DNA of 64,000 bases from Polymorphobacter megasporae (GCF_018982885.2 NZ_CP081848.1:2728001-2792000), one strand, 5' to 3'; positions 9,466 through 19,347 are shown, counted from the first letter of the stretch. The notes: a model not told the origin generated them from the sequence alone. Translations and numbers: made by a program.

Positions 9466-9840
9466 TTGGCGGCGGTCGTCGATTCAGTGATTGGATCGAA
9501 TATTTCGTCTTAGGCGGCAGTGCAACGTTCCCTCCCGGCGATCGTCGCGAGCGAAGACCGGATCGTGCCATCGATCTGCATCTATGAGGTGTACCGTGAC
9601 TTCGCGCGCGTTCGCGACGCGACCAGCGCCACCCGAGCAGTCGCGGCGATGATGTTGGCGAGGGTTGTCGACGTGACCCCCGATCTGCCGACGATGGCGG
9701 CGCAATTATCCGCCTCCTACCGTCTGCCGACGGCCGACAGTATCCTCCTTGCTACTGCGCGCCGGTTCGACGCGACCTTATAGACGCAGGATGCCGATTT
9801 CGCGGTCATCGACGGGGTAAATTACTTGCCCAAGGCGTGA
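9466..9840 (+). pseudogene. Decayed PIN-domain toxin (VapC-like)
   Basis: Family-like sequence spans the whole region but in shifted frames. AAVVDS is in frame 1 from 9466, the PIN segment DWIEYFVLGG is in frame 3 (about 9489-9518), and frame 1 resumes with RSLPAIVASEDRIVPSICIYEVYRDF through LPTADSILLATARRFDATL. There a TAG at 9781 replaces the tryptophan expected in the usual ATLWTQDADF motif, and TQDADF plus the rest continue to a TGA at 9840. Two small deletions and one nonsense change therefore inactivate it. The PIN acidic residues Asp of VVDS, Glu of YEV and the TADS/DADF aspartates are still readable. Confidence 0.8.
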
Positions 9841-10160
9841 CCGGCGCGTGCGGCGCGGCGGACCGTGAGGCTCGCGGCATTGAGCCGGACGAGCGCAGGC
9901 AGTCCGTCGCGCTCGATCGCGCCGAGCACATCGACCGCCGCACCGAGCCGGTCGAGGGGTAACGACCGCCACGCCGGGCGCGCATATAGAGTGTCCCACT
10001 TGCCATCGGCGGCGGCGTCGTAGGCGATCCGCAGGAAACAATGGTCGGCGCGGATCGGCCAATGCTTGGTCGCGGCGCGAGTGACGAGCCGCGTGACTAT
10101 GGTGTCGAGCAATCCGCGGATCGCGGCACGGCGATCGTCGTCGACCCCGCCCGGCGCCAC
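9822..10160 (-). CDS. Conserved hypothetical protein
   Basis: A 112-residue protein with the segment HWPIRADHCFLRIAYDAA, followed by KWDTLYARPAWRSLPLDRL. I have a general recollection of this pattern in small alphaproteobacterial proteins, sometimes labelled GCN5-related without clear basis. No acetyltransferase motif is visible. It begins 15 bases after trpE on the same strand, so it is probably cotranscribed with it. Its end overlaps the tail of the convergent vapC remnant by 19 bases. Function unknown. Confidence 0.65.
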   Translation of the reverse strand: MAPGGVDDDRRAAIRGLLDTIVTRLVTRAATKHWPIRADHCFLRIAYDAAADGKWDTLYARPAWRSLPLDRLGAAVDVLGAIERDGLPALVRLNAASLTVRRAARAGHALGK

Positions 10161-10175
10161 GTCACGCCCGCCGCG

Positions 10176-11723
10176 TCACTGGCCGAACCCCGCCTCGCTC
10201 GCCCGCGCCAGCGCCTCGCGCGCCGCCGCGAACAATGCGCCCGCTTTCGCCCGGCACTCGGCATCCTCGCTGGCTGGGACGCTGTCGGCGACGATGCCGG
10301 CGCCCGCCTGGACGTGGATCACGCCGTCCTTGACCACCGCGGTGCGCAGCACGATGCAGCTGTCCATTGCGCCGTCGGGGCTGAAATAGCCGACGCCGCC
10401 AGCGTACGGTCCGCGCTTTTCGGCTTCGAGGTCGTGGATCACCTCCATCGCGCGGACCTTCGGCGCGCCGCTGACGGTGCCGGCGGGAAAGCCTGCGAGC
10501 AAAGCGTCGATCGCGTCGTGCTTCGAGTCGAGGGTGCCGCGGACGTTCGAGACGATGTGCATGACGTGGCTGTACATCTCGACGCCGTAGCGGCCGGTGA
10601 CGACGACGCTGCCCGGCGCGGCGACCCGGCCGACGTCGTTGCGGCCGAGGTCGAGGAGCATCAAATGTTCGGCAAGTTCCTTCGGGTCGGCGAGGAGTTC
10701 GTCGCGCAGCCGGGCGTCGTCGACCGCGTCGCGGCCGCGCGGGCGGGTGCCCGCGATCGGGCGGATGGTGACCTCGCCGTCGCGGACGCGGACGAGGATT
10801 TCGGGGCTCGAGCCGATCAGCGCGAAGCCGGGCAGATCGAGGAAATAGAGGAACGGCGACGGGTTGATCCGACGCAGTGCGCGATACAGGTCGAACGGCG
10901 GCAGCGGGAAATCGAGGGTGAAGCGCTGCGCCAGCACGACCTGGAAGATGTCGCCCGCCGCAATCAGCTCCTGCGCCGCGCCGACCATCTCGGCGTAGTG
11001 CCCGGGCGGGAGGATCGCGGTCGGGGTCGCTGCGGGAAGGTCTGCGGGGGCGCGCGCGGCGGCGGGAACCGGCTGGGCGAGCTTGGCCTGCGCGGTGTCG
11101 ATCGTCTCGACAGCGGCGGCATAAGCGTGGGCGGCGGTGGCGTCGGTCGGGAAGACCGGGGCGACGAGGAACAGCTCGTCCTTCAACCGGTCGAACACGA
11201 GCAGCAATGTCGGGCGGACGAATAGCAGGTCGGGGACGCCGATCGGGTCGGCCTTCGGTTCCGGCAGGCGCTCGGAGAGGCGCACGGTTTCATAGCCCAT
11301 GTAGCCGACCAACGTCGACAGCGCGCGCGGCATCCCCGCGGGCACTTCCATCCGGCTCACAGCGACGAGCGCGCGGAGTTCGCTCAGCGTGCCACCCGGG
11401 CACGACTCGAAGGCGGCGCGGTCGGTGCGCCAGTGGCGGTTGACCTCGCACGCATCGCCAGTCGCGCGCCACACGAGATCGGGGTCGAAGCCGAGCAGCG
11501 AGTGGCGCCCGCGCACCGCGCCGCCCTCGACCGATTCGAGGAGGAACGCGCCGCTCCCGGGCGTGCCGAGCTTGAGCATCGCCGACACCGGTGTCTCGGT
11601 GTCGGCGATGATCTTGCGCCAGACCATCTGCGGACGGCCGGCGGCATAGATTTCGGCGAACGCCGCTGCGCTCGGCTGGACGGCGGTTAGCGCCGTTGCC
11701 GCGTCCTGCGCGACCTCGGCCAT
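10176..11723 (-). CDS. trpE: Anthranilate synthase component I
   Basis: TrpE makes anthranilate from chorismate with ammonia delivered by TrpG. The 515-residue protein has the N-terminal FLLESVEGG motif that forms the tryptophan feedback site, and the chorismate-binding core with GDIFQVVLAQRF, IAGTRPRGRD, LIGSSPE, HLMLLDLGRNDVGR and FPAGTVSGAPKVRAMEVI. The start ATG shares its A with the TAA stop of ppiD, so the two are coupled. The longer upstream frame runs antiparallel in reading to ppiD and has no TrpE resemblance. Confidence 0.95.
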   Translation of the reverse strand: MAEVAQDAATALTAVQPSAAAFAEIYAAGRPQMVWRKIIADTETPVSAMLKLGTPGSGAFLLESVEGGAVRGRHSLLGFDPDLVWRATGDACEVNRHWRTDRAAFESCPGGTLSELRALVAVSRMEVPAGMPRALSTLVGYMGYETVRLSERLPEPKADPIGVPDLLFVRPTLLLVFDRLKDELFLVAPVFPTDATAAHAYAAAVETIDTAQAKLAQPVPAAARAPADLPAATPTAILPPGHYAEMVGAAQELIAAGDIFQVVLAQRFTLDFPLPPFDLYRALRRINPSPFLYFLDLPGFALIGSSPEILVRVRDGEVTIRPIAGTRPRGRDAVDDARLRDELLADPKELAEHLMLLDLGRNDVGRVAAPGSVVVTGRYGVEMYSHVMHIVSNVRGTLDSKHDAIDALLAGFPAGTVSGAPKVRAMEVIHDLEAEKRGPYAGGVGYFSPDGAMDSCIVLRTAVVKDGVIHVQAGAGIVADSVPASEDAECRAKAGALFAAAREALARASEAGFGQ

Positions 11724-13639
11724 TATTGCGCGGGAGCCGTACCGACGATCCGCGTCGTCGCGGCAGCGAGCCCGGCGGCGTTGCGGCGGACACCAAGCTC
11801 GGCCTCGACCGATTGCGCGAAAGCGGCACCGATTTCGTCGCCGGTCGATTGGGCAAACTGCGCGCGCGCGCTGTCGACGAGCTGCGGGGCGGCGGCGACG
11901 TCGCCCGGTGTGACGGTGTCGACGTGGACGACCCAGTATCCCTGCGCGCCCGCCGGAATCGCGCGGCTCTTGCCCGCTCCAAGGAGGAGGAACGCCTGGA
12001 CCGGCGGTGGCACCTGCTGCTGGTTCGACAGGTCGATTCGGCGGCCATTGAGCGGGCGCGCGGCGGGGAGCTTGTGCGCGGCGAGCGCGGCGTCGAATGC
12101 CTTGCCGCCAGCGACCTCCGCGATGACCGCGTCCGCGACCGCCTTGGCCGAACGCATCCGAGCGTCGTCGATCCACGCGGCGGTGACAGCGGCACGGACC
12201 TTTGCGAGCGGCACCGGCGACGGCGGCACGATGTCGCCAAGCTCGAGGATGGCGAACTGCGCCTTGCCGAGCTGGGCGAGCGACGCCCCATCGGCCGGGT
12301 CGGCGTCGAACGCCTTGGCTACCAGCGGCGCGGCGGCGGGCGGGACGGTGTAAGCGGGATCGGCAGGGTTGGTCCCGGTCCGCACTACCGGCGGCACCGC
12401 GACGATCGCCAGGCCATATTGTTTGGCGACGTCGGCAAAGCTCGTCCTCGACGATAAGGCATCCTCGATCTTGCCGACGGTATCGGCGAGCAGCTGGTCG
12501 GTGCGGTCGGACTTGAGCTTGGCGACGATCTCGGCGCGCGCGTCGGCAAGGCTGCGGCTTTGCGCGGGGATGATCGCGACGGTCTCGACGACGTGCCAGC
12601 CGAACGGCGACTTGACCGGAGCGGTGATGCCCTTGGCGGGCACGGCGAAGGCGGCGTCGGCGACTGCAGAGCTAGTTGCAGCGGCGAACTTGGCCTTGGT
12701 TTGCTGGCCGATGTCGGTGTCGGCGGCGGCGAACCCGGCGGCGGCAGCGGCAGTGGCGAAGGTCTGCCCGCCCTTGACCGCAGCGGCGAGCGCGTTTGCC
12801 TTGGCTTCCTCAGGCACGACGACCTGCGCCAGCTTGCGCTGCTCGGCGCCGCCATATGTCTCTTGATTGTCGTCGTAATATTTCTTGATTTGCGCATCGG
12901 TGACCTCGACGCCCGCGGCAATCTTGTCGCGGTCGAGGCTGGCGAAGCGGAAGCCGCGGCGCTCGGGGACGGTGTATTGCGCGGCGTGGCTCGCGTAATA
13001 ACTCGTCAACTGCGCGTCGGTCGGCGCGAGAGGAACCGGCATCGCGGTCGTCGGGATAATCGCGACGCTCCCAGTTCGGCGTTCGAGCAGCAGCGCTGCA
13101 TACGGCGCGGCCATCGACCGCGGCACCTGCGTCGCGGCGATCACCGGGGTAACGAGCTGCTTGCGGATCAGGTCGCCGTGGAGGCCGTCGCGGAGGTCGC
13201 GCTCGCTCAGCCGCTGCGCGGCGAGCAAATTCTTGTACGTCGCCTGATCGAACTTACCGTTGACGCGGAAGGCATCGACGCTGGCGATCTCGCCGTCGAT
13301 CGCGCGATCGCTGATCGCGATGCCGCTGTTCGCGCCGAACTTCTCAAGCGCGGTGGTGGCGATGAGCTGTTCGTAGACGTCGCCGACTGCGCCTTGGCGG
13401 GCAGCGGCGCGAACGTCGAGCTTGGGGTCTTGCTGGCGGGCACGGCGCATCGCGCGGTCGAATTCGGTCAGCAGCTTCGCCTCGCTGATATTCTGCCCGC
13501 CGACGGTGGCGACGCCGCTCGATGTCGCGCCGCCGAAAGAGGTGTTGCCGACCCCGGTGAAGGCGAAGGCCACCAGCACGAGGCCGAGAATCCCCAGCGC
13601 GAACCACGACGTCAGATATTTGCGAAACAGGCTGATCAT
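11723..13639 (-). CDS. ppiD: Peptidyl-prolyl isomerase, PpiD/SurA-type periplasmic chaperone
   Basis: PpiD is a membrane-anchored folding factor acting on exported proteins at the periplasmic face. The 638-residue protein begins with a basic start and one membrane helix (about residues 12-33, WFALGILGLVLVAFAF), followed by a SurA-N-like region and a parvulin domain (about 265-375, with FGWHVVETV near its end). The C-terminal half is repetitive and Ala-rich. It is the first gene of the ppiD-trpE run, divergent from tpiA with a 71-base gap holding both promoters. Confidence 0.9.
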   Translation of the reverse strand: MISLFRKYLTSWFALGILGLVLVAFAFTGVGNTSFGGATSSGVATVGGQNISEAKLLTEFDRAMRRARQQDPKLDVRAAARQGAVGDVYEQLIATTALEKFGANSGIAISDRAIDGEIASVDAFRVNGKFDQATYKNLLAAQRLSERDLRDGLHGDLIRKQLVTPVIAATQVPRSMAAPYAALLLERRTGSVAIIPTTAMPVPLAPTDAQLTSYYASHAAQYTVPERRGFRFASLDRDKIAAGVEVTDAQIKKYYDDNQETYGGAEQRKLAQVVVPEEAKANALAAAVKGGQTFATAAAAAGFAAADTDIGQQTKAKFAAATSSAVADAAFAVPAKGITAPVKSPFGWHVVETVAIIPAQSRSLADARAEIVAKLKSDRTDQLLADTVGKIEDALSSRTSFADVAKQYGLAIVAVPPVVRTGTNPADPAYTVPPAAAPLVAKAFDADPADGASLAQLGKAQFAILELGDIVPPSPVPLAKVRAAVTAAWIDDARMRSAKAVADAVIAEVAGGKAFDAALAAHKLPAARPLNGRRIDLSNQQQVPPPVQAFLLLGAGKSRAIPAGAQGYWVVHVDTVTPGDVAAAPQLVDSARAQFAQSTGDEIGAAFAQSVEAELGVRRNAAGLAAATTRIVGTAPAQ

Positions 13640-13710
13640 GGCGTCGGCGCATAAGCAGGATAGAGCGCGGCGGCAAGTGACAGCGCCGCGCCGCGTTGCT
13701 AGGCAGCGGC

Positions 13711-14460
13711 ATGGATACGCCCCGCAAGCTGATCGCCGGCAACTGGAAGATGAACGGCACCGCCGCGGCGCTTGCCGAGATCGCTGCGATGGCCGACGCC
13801 GCGCGCGATTTGCCGCCGAACCTCACCGTTGCGGTCTGCCCGCCCGCGACCTTGATCGACCGCGCGCGGGTTGCGGCGGGAGAGGGGCCGTTGATCGTCG
13901 GCGCGCAGGACGTCCATGCCGAACCCGCGGGCGCATTCACCGGGAGCGTGTCGGTCGAGATGCTCGCCGACGCGGGGGCGAAGCTCGTCATCGTCGGGCA
14001 CAGCGAGCGCCGCGCCGATTGCGGCGAGACCAACCCCGACGTCCGCGCCAAGGCCGAAGCGGTCGTCGCCGCCGGGCTGACCGCGGTTGTCTGCGTCGGC
14101 GAGACCGAGGCCGAGCGCGATGCGGGCGATGCGCTGAGCGTGATCGCCGGCCAGCTCGACGGCTCGCTGCCGGCGAACGCGACGCGGCTTGCGGTCGCAT
14201 ACGAGCCGGTCTGGGCGATCGGCACCGGGCGCACCCCGACCGCACTTCAGATCGCCGAAGTTCACGCTGCGATCCGATCCGATCTGATCGCACGCTACGG
14301 CGATGCCGGCGCGGCGACGCCTGTCCTGTACGGCGGCTCGGTCAAGCCATCGAACGCCACCGAGCTTCTTCATGTCGACAATGTTGACGGTGCACTTGTC
14401 GGCGGCGCGAGCCTGACCGCCGCCGACTTCCTCGCCATTGTCCGCGCGGCGGTGCGCTGA
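13711..14460 (+). CDS. tpiA: Triosephosphate isomerase
   Basis: TpiA interconverts dihydroxyacetone phosphate and glyceraldehyde 3-phosphate. The 249-residue TIM barrel has GNWKMNG (Asn and Lys), the catalytic His in VIVGHSERR and the catalytic Glu in VAYEPVWAIGTGRTP, with phosphate-binding GGSV and GGAS loops. I start at the ATG at 13711 (MDTPRKLIAG). An ATG five codons earlier is possible. It abuts the stop of the next, convergent gene with no spacer. Confidence 0.97.
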   Translation: MDTPRKLIAGNWKMNGTAAALAEIAAMADAARDLPPNLTVAVCPPATLIDRARVAAGEGPLIVGAQDVHAEPAGAFTGSVSVEMLADAGAKLVIVGHSERRADCGETNPDVRAKAEAVVAAGLTAVVCVGETEAERDAGDALSVIAGQLDGSLPANATRLAVAYEPVWAIGTGRTPTALQIAEVHAAIRSDLIARYGDAGAATPVLYGGSVKPSNATELLHVDNVDGALVGGASLTAADFLAIVRAAVR

Positions 14461-17400
14461 TCAGAGGCGGACCGTTGCTGAGACGCGGTACGAGCGCCCG
14501 ATGATGCCCTCGTAATACGTCCGCTCGGCACCGCCGCCGAAGCCCGCGACGCCGGGGTCGGCGAGCGCCGGGTACGGCGGGCGCTGCTGGAACAGATTGT
14601 CGACCGAGATGCGGAAGATGTACGTCTTGCTGACGTTGAACGCCGCCGATGCATTGACGAAGACGATGCCGCCGACCCCGGGAACGTCGCGGACGCCGGG
14701 CTTCTCGTCGGCATTGAACACCGCTGGCCCGATATACTGTGCCTGGAGCTGCAGGCCGAGCGCGTCGCTGCTGTAGTCGATATCAGCGGTCGCCTTGTGG
14801 CGGCTGAAGCCGATCGTCCCGGCACCGGTCGTGATGTCCCCGGTTCCGGCGCGCCGCTCGAGCTTGTCGATATACTGGTACTGCCCGTTCAACGAGATCT
14901 TGCCGGTCGCGCCGAGGAACGGGGTCGGGATGGAATAGGCGATCCCCGCGAGCAGCCCCGCGTATTTCAGGCTTGCCGCGTTGAGATAACCCGAACGGAC
15001 GAAGGTGACTTGATGCGTCGCCGGATCGCGGTCGATTCGTCCGCAGAAGTCATTGGGATAGCTCGTGGCGTCGTAGCAGGCGTTGAAAATGTCCTGCGCG
15101 CCGAGGCTGACGATCGCATCCTGCAGGTCGATATGAACCCAGTCGGCGTTGATCGCGAGGCGCGGGATGAACTTCGGACGCGCTTGGATGCCCACCGTCC
15201 AGCTGTTCGCCTTTTCATTCATCAAGTTCGGATTTCCTGACACCGACCCCTTCGAGGTGAAGTCGACGATGTTCGACTGGAACGGCTGGTTTATCCCGGC
15301 GGCGACGCAATTCGCCGCGCGGTGGGCAGGATTGGGGCCGCTCGTGATGTAACGCGAGTCGCATGGGTCGTTGGCGAGGACGAAATTGGGGCTCGTCGGA
15401 TTGAACGCCTCGGTGATCGCGGGCGCGCGGATTGCACGGGTGTAGTTGCCGACGAAGGTCAGTCCCGCGATCGGCGACAGACGCCCGCCGCCGGTCCACG
15501 TGAAGTCGCCGCCTGCCTGGCTATTCTGGACGTAGCGCGCTGCCGCCTTCAATTCGAAGGTATCGATGAAGCGCCAACCCATGTCGTGGCTGACCAGCGG
15601 CACCTCGAGCTCGCCGAAGCCTTCGTTGGTATAGAAGCCACCGGCGATGGGATCGAAGTTCGACCCGGCGCCATACGCACTGCGCGTGCCGTCGGGCTGC
15701 GGGTCGCCGAAATAATACTGGCCCGGCTCGAAACGCGCACGTTCGTCGCGGTGCTCGTAGCCAAGCACGAGTCCAACACCGCCTGCGGGTAGCTGGAACG
15801 GCTGGCCGGTGACCGACGCGGTCGCGACGACCTGCTCGTTGACTTCGCGCGCGCTCGCGTTGGCAAGAATATAGTTGAGCGCCGCCTGGCTCGTTGCGCC
15901 CTGCCCGAAGACGTTGAGCGGCGCGCAGGTCGGGCTGATCGTCGCGATGTTCGCGCTGACCGCGCCGGGGCGGCAGGTGATCGTCCCGGTCGGCGACAGC
16001 ACCGCATCGACCGCATTGTTGAAGTTCTGCGTGACGACCTGCGGCGACGTGCTGTTCGAGACGCTGCGGCCGTAGTTTCCGACGACCTCCCAGGTGAACG
16101 CGCGGTCGCCAATGTGGAAGCTGCCGTCCAACCCGGCGACGGTGCGGAACAGGTCGATCGTGCTCGTCGCAATGCCCGACTGGAGATCGGTATTCGCCCG
16201 GCCCAGGTAGAAGCTCGTCTGCCCGGCCGGGAGCGCGGCTGCGATCGTCGCGCGCGATGCCGCGGTAAGAAACGGATTGTTGATGTCGATGATCAGATTG
16301 CCGTTCGGCGCGCCGGCGACGTCGAACAAGGCGGTGTTGTAGAGCGGCTGTGCGACGAGATTGGTGCCCCGCGTCCGCGAATACCAGCCTTCGAAGAAGC
16401 CGCGGACGCCATCGGTAAATTGGTAGCTGCCGAGGATGTTACCCAGATACCGCTTCGTTGGAGTCGACAGATTGCCCGTCGGTGCGAGGCTGAAACCGTT
16501 GCCACCGGAGAAGTTGATCAAATTGCCGGACGCGGTGCCGAAATCGATCGGAATAAGTCCGCCGCCGGGGGAAAAACGCACTGCCTGACCGGCGGCATTG
16601 GTCACGGTCGGTTGCCCCCCAAAGTTGCCGCTCGCGACTTGCGCCGGGCTGAGCGCGAACAGATCGGAGATGTACGGAATGCCCTGTTCCGACAGCGCCG
16701 GGATGCGGCGGTTGGTGATCAGCACCTGCTGGAACGCCGATCCGGCGGGCGGAGTCGTGAAGAAGGTCTGGGCGGCAGTGACGGCACGGTCGGTATCGAG
16801 CAGGCCGCTCGATTGATTATACTCGCCGCTCACCGTGATGTTGCCGCGACCCCCGCCGAAGTTCAGTCCGGCAAGTCCGCGGATGCGGTGGTTCTCGCCG
16901 TCGCCGGCGTTGTTGATCCCCTGCTGTGCATCGAGTTCGAGGCCGTGATAGTCGTGCTTGAGGACGATGTTGACCGTGCCGGAGATCGCATCGGAACCAT
17001 AGATCGGGGCGCCGCCGACCGCGACGATGTCAATCCGTTCGACGAGGTTGGTCGGAATGGTATTGAGATCGACCTGGCTGCCCGAATCGGTTGGACCGAA
17101 GATCGACGCCGTATTCGATGAAACGAATCGCCGACCGTTGACCAGCGTCAGTGTCCGCTGGGTTCCGAGACCGAAGAAGTCGACGAAGGTCTGCCCGGCC
17201 CCCAGTGCCGACTGTGCACCAGAACCGTTGATCCCCGGTGCGATTGCCGGAAGTTCGGCGAGCGCCTGACCGATGTTGGTATAGCCGCGTGTTTCGATCT
17301 GCTGGGAATTGATGATCTGGGTCGGCTCGATTGTGTCGGACAGCGCGCGCCTGATCCGCGAGCCAGTTACGACGATCTGCTCGTCGGCCGCGGGGCCAAC

Positions 17401-17529
17401 GGGCACACCCGAATTCGGCGCGACGGCAGTGTCGGCAGATACTGTTGCCGGCGGCTGGGTCTGTGCAATTGCGGTGGTGGTCGCCAGCATTGCGAACATG
17501 CTTGTGGCGGCAAGTAATTTGGTCGTCAT
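14461..17529 (-). CDS. TonB-dependent outer-membrane receptor
   Basis: This 1022-residue outer-membrane transporter takes up an unknown ligand using TonB energy. It has a signal peptide (MTTKLLAATSMFAMLATTTAIAQ is the first 23 residues, cleaved near AIAQ), an early EQIVVTGSRIRR TonB-box-like element, a plug domain with RTLTLVNGRRFV and VERIDIVAVGGAPIYGSDAISGTVNIV, and a long beta barrel ending in aromatic/hydrophobic strands (SYRVSATVRL). It belongs to the large sphingomonad class with a plug of this type. It sits between tpiA and secG, which are commonly close together. The substrate cannot be predicted from sequence. Confidence 0.92.
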   Translation of the reverse strand: MTTKLLAATSMFAMLATTTAIAQTQPPATVSADTAVAPNSGVPVGPAADEQIVVTGSRIRRALSDTIEPTQIINSQQIETRGYTNIGQALAELPAIAPGINGSGAQSALGAGQTFVDFFGLGTQRTLTLVNGRRFVSSNTASIFGPTDSGSQVDLNTIPTNLVERIDIVAVGGAPIYGSDAISGTVNIVLKHDYHGLELDAQQGINNAGDGENHRIRGLAGLNFGGGRGNITVSGEYNQSSGLLDTDRAVTAAQTFFTTPPAGSAFQQVLITNRRIPALSEQGIPYISDLFALSPAQVASGNFGGQPTVTNAAGQAVRFSPGGGLIPIDFGTASGNLINFSGGNGFSLAPTGNLSTPTKRYLGNILGSYQFTDGVRGFFEGWYSRTRGTNLVAQPLYNTALFDVAGAPNGNLIIDINNPFLTAASRATIAAALPAGQTSFYLGRANTDLQSGIATSTIDLFRTVAGLDGSFHIGDRAFTWEVVGNYGRSVSNSTSPQVVTQNFNNAVDAVLSPTGTITCRPGAVSANIATISPTCAPLNVFGQGATSQAALNYILANASAREVNEQVVATASVTGQPFQLPAGGVGLVLGYEHRDERARFEPGQYYFGDPQPDGTRSAYGAGSNFDPIAGGFYTNEGFGELEVPLVSHDMGWRFIDTFELKAAARYVQNSQAGGDFTWTGGGRLSPIAGLTFVGNYTRAIRAPAITEAFNPTSPNFVLANDPCDSRYITSGPNPAHRAANCVAAGINQPFQSNIVDFTSKGSVSGNPNLMNEKANSWTVGIQARPKFIPRLAINADWVHIDLQDAIVSLGAQDIFNACYDATSYPNDFCGRIDRDPATHQVTFVRSGYLNAASLKYAGLLAGIAYSIPTPFLGATGKISLNGQYQYIDKLERRAGTGDITTGAGTIGFSRHKATADIDYSSDALGLQLQAQYIGPAVFNADEKPGVRDVPGVGGIVFVNASAAFNVSKTYIFRISVDNLFQQRPPYPALADPGVAGFGGGAERTYYEGIIGRSYRVSATVRL

Positions 17530-17762
17530 CGAGTGGCCCCTTCGATCCCTGACACCAAACTGTTATCTCCAGTTCATCGAAATGCCATATGTGAGAGGTG
17601 CGACCCGAGCGCACATGTGCTTCAGAAGTCACGCCGATCCAAAATTTTAGGCTAGGTTGGCGCGCGGATTAATGGCGCGGCACAATCCGGAGCCGCGCGC
17701 ATCATTTGACGATCTGGCTGGTCATCTTGCCAATTTGGCCGAGGCCGTGGATAGGCTCGCCC

Positions 17763-18860
17763 ATGGCGGCGCCAATACCCTCCGACGAGATCGCCCGCAT
17801 CGGCGCGTTACGGCGATACGATATTCTCGATACGCCGCGCGAGCGGGAGTTCGATGATGTCGTCGATATTGCACGTCGTGTCTGCGGGACGAGCATCGCG
17901 CTGATCAGCTTCGTCGATACCGATCGCCAATGGTTCAAGGCCGAAGTCGGTCTCGGCTCAAGCGAGACAGCGCTCGAAAGCTCGATTTGCGCGATCGTGT
18001 TCCGTACCGGCAATTACGTCGAGATTCCCGATACGCTCGCCGATCCGCGGCTGCGCGGCAATCCGCTGTGCTGCGCCGAACCGGGACTGCGCTTCTACGC
18101 CGGAGCAACGCTGCAGACCGCCGAGGGTTTACCGATCGGGTCGCTTTGCGTTCTCGATTACGCGCCGCGCACGCTCGACGCATTGCAGCGCGACACGCTG
18201 CTCCTGCTCGCGGCGCAGGTAATGCGCCAGCTCGACCTGCGCGCTGCACTCGCGCGCGAGGCGCTGCTACGCCGCGAGATCGATCATCGGGTCAAGAATT
18301 CGCTCCAGACGGTCGGCGCGTTTGTCCGGCTGCAGCGATCCCAACCGACGGGCAATGCGAGCGACATGATGCTCGCGGTCGAGCGCCAGATCGCATCGGT
18401 GGCGACGCTCCACGACCTCATCTCGGAAGTCGACGAGGATTGGCTCGACCTTGGCGATTATCTCGACCGGCTGACGCGGCAGCTTGCGATCATCGCGCCT
18501 GCGGGGGTTGCCGTGAGCGGCCGCTTCGACGCGCTCTTCGGACCGGCGACAGCGGCGACCGCGCTGGGGACGATCGTCAACGAGCTCGTCGCGAACGCAC
18601 TCAAGCATTCGTTTGACGAGGGCGTTGCGGGCGCGATCGTGTTGACCGGATCGGCGGACGGCAATGGCAACTACGACATCGCGTGCAGCGACGATGGCTG
18701 CCGCGCGGTCGAAATCATATCGACGACAACGCCGACGCGGATCGGCCTCGGCCTTCGGGTGATGCAGGCCGCCATCCGGAAGGTCAACGGAACGCTGACC
18801 GGTGGTCCGGTTTCCGGGGGTTATCGCAGCCTGCTGAGTTTTCCCGAGCCGTCACGCTGA
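17763..18860 (+). CDS. GAF-domain sensor histidine kinase (HisKA_2/HWE type)
   Basis: From ATG 17763 the protein has 365 residues. Residues 20-155 form a GAF domain (RYDILDTPREREFDDVVDIA is a typical entry). The dimerisation/phosphoacceptor region contains EIDHRVKNSLQTV with His175. The ATPase has the N-box NELVANALKHSF and a G-rich GLGLRVM segment. No membrane helix or signal peptide is visible, so it is cytosolic. No response regulator is adjacent. In alphaproteobacteria such kinases often feed the general stress response, but nothing here shows that. A longer frame upstream lacks domain similarity. Confidence 0.88.
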   Translation: MAAPIPSDEIARIGALRRYDILDTPREREFDDVVDIARRVCGTSIALISFVDTDRQWFKAEVGLGSSETALESSICAIVFRTGNYVEIPDTLADPRLRGNPLCCAEPGLRFYAGATLQTAEGLPIGSLCVLDYAPRTLDALQRDTLLLLAAQVMRQLDLRAALAREALLRREIDHRVKNSLQTVGAFVRLQRSQPTGNASDMMLAVERQIASVATLHDLISEVDEDWLDLGDYLDRLTRQLAIIAPAGVAVSGRFDALFGPATAATALGTIVNELVANALKHSFDEGVAGAIVLTGSADGNGNYDIACSDDGCRAVEIISTTTPTRIGLGLRVMQAAIRKVNGTLTGGPVSGGYRSLLSFPEPSR

Positions 18861-18947
18861 CGCCGGCGCAGGGCTGATCGTCCACGCGGTTGCGATCGAG
18901 CGTCGCGACCGCTACATCCGCCGCAACTCATTTCGCCCAAGGCCGCC

Positions 18948-19346
18948 ATGCTCATCACCTTCATCCTCGTTCTCCACGGCCTGATCTCGCTCGCGCTGGT
19001 CGCCGTGATCCTGTTGCAGAAGTCCGAGGGCGGCGGGCTCGGCATCGGCGGCGGCAATGCGGGCGGCATGATGACGGCGCGCGGCGCGGCAGACTTGCTG
19101 ACGCGGTCGACTATGGTCCTCGCCTCGCTGTTCGTCCTGACGAGCATCGTCCTCGCCATCCTCGCGACGACGAACAAGCGCGAGCACGTCATCGACACCT
19201 CGCTCGCCAAGCCCGCGACGACGAGCGCCCCTGCCGCACCTGGCGGCGTCCCGCTGTTCCAGAAGACCGAGCCCGCCGCACCGGTAGCGCCCGCTCCGGC
19301 AGCCCCGGTTCCCGCTCCGGCGGACTCGGTTCCGCTCGCGCGCTAG
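18948..19346 (+). CDS. secG: Preprotein translocase subunit SecG
   Basis: SecG is the accessory membrane subunit of the SecYEG channel. The 132-residue protein shows two membrane helices (about residues 2-20 and 50-70) and the conserved loop QKSEGGGLGIGGG. The C-terminal tail after residue 85 is rich in Ala and Pro, which is common in alphaproteobacterial SecG. The gene is followed after one base by the TTG start of the next gene. Confidence 0.93.
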   Translation: MLITFILVLHGLISLALVAVILLQKSEGGGLGIGGGNAGGMMTARGAADLLTRSTMVLASLFVLTSIVLAILATTNKREHVIDTSLAKPATTSAPAAPGGVPLFQKTEPAAPVAPAPAAPVPAPADSVPLAR

Positions 19347-19347
19347 T

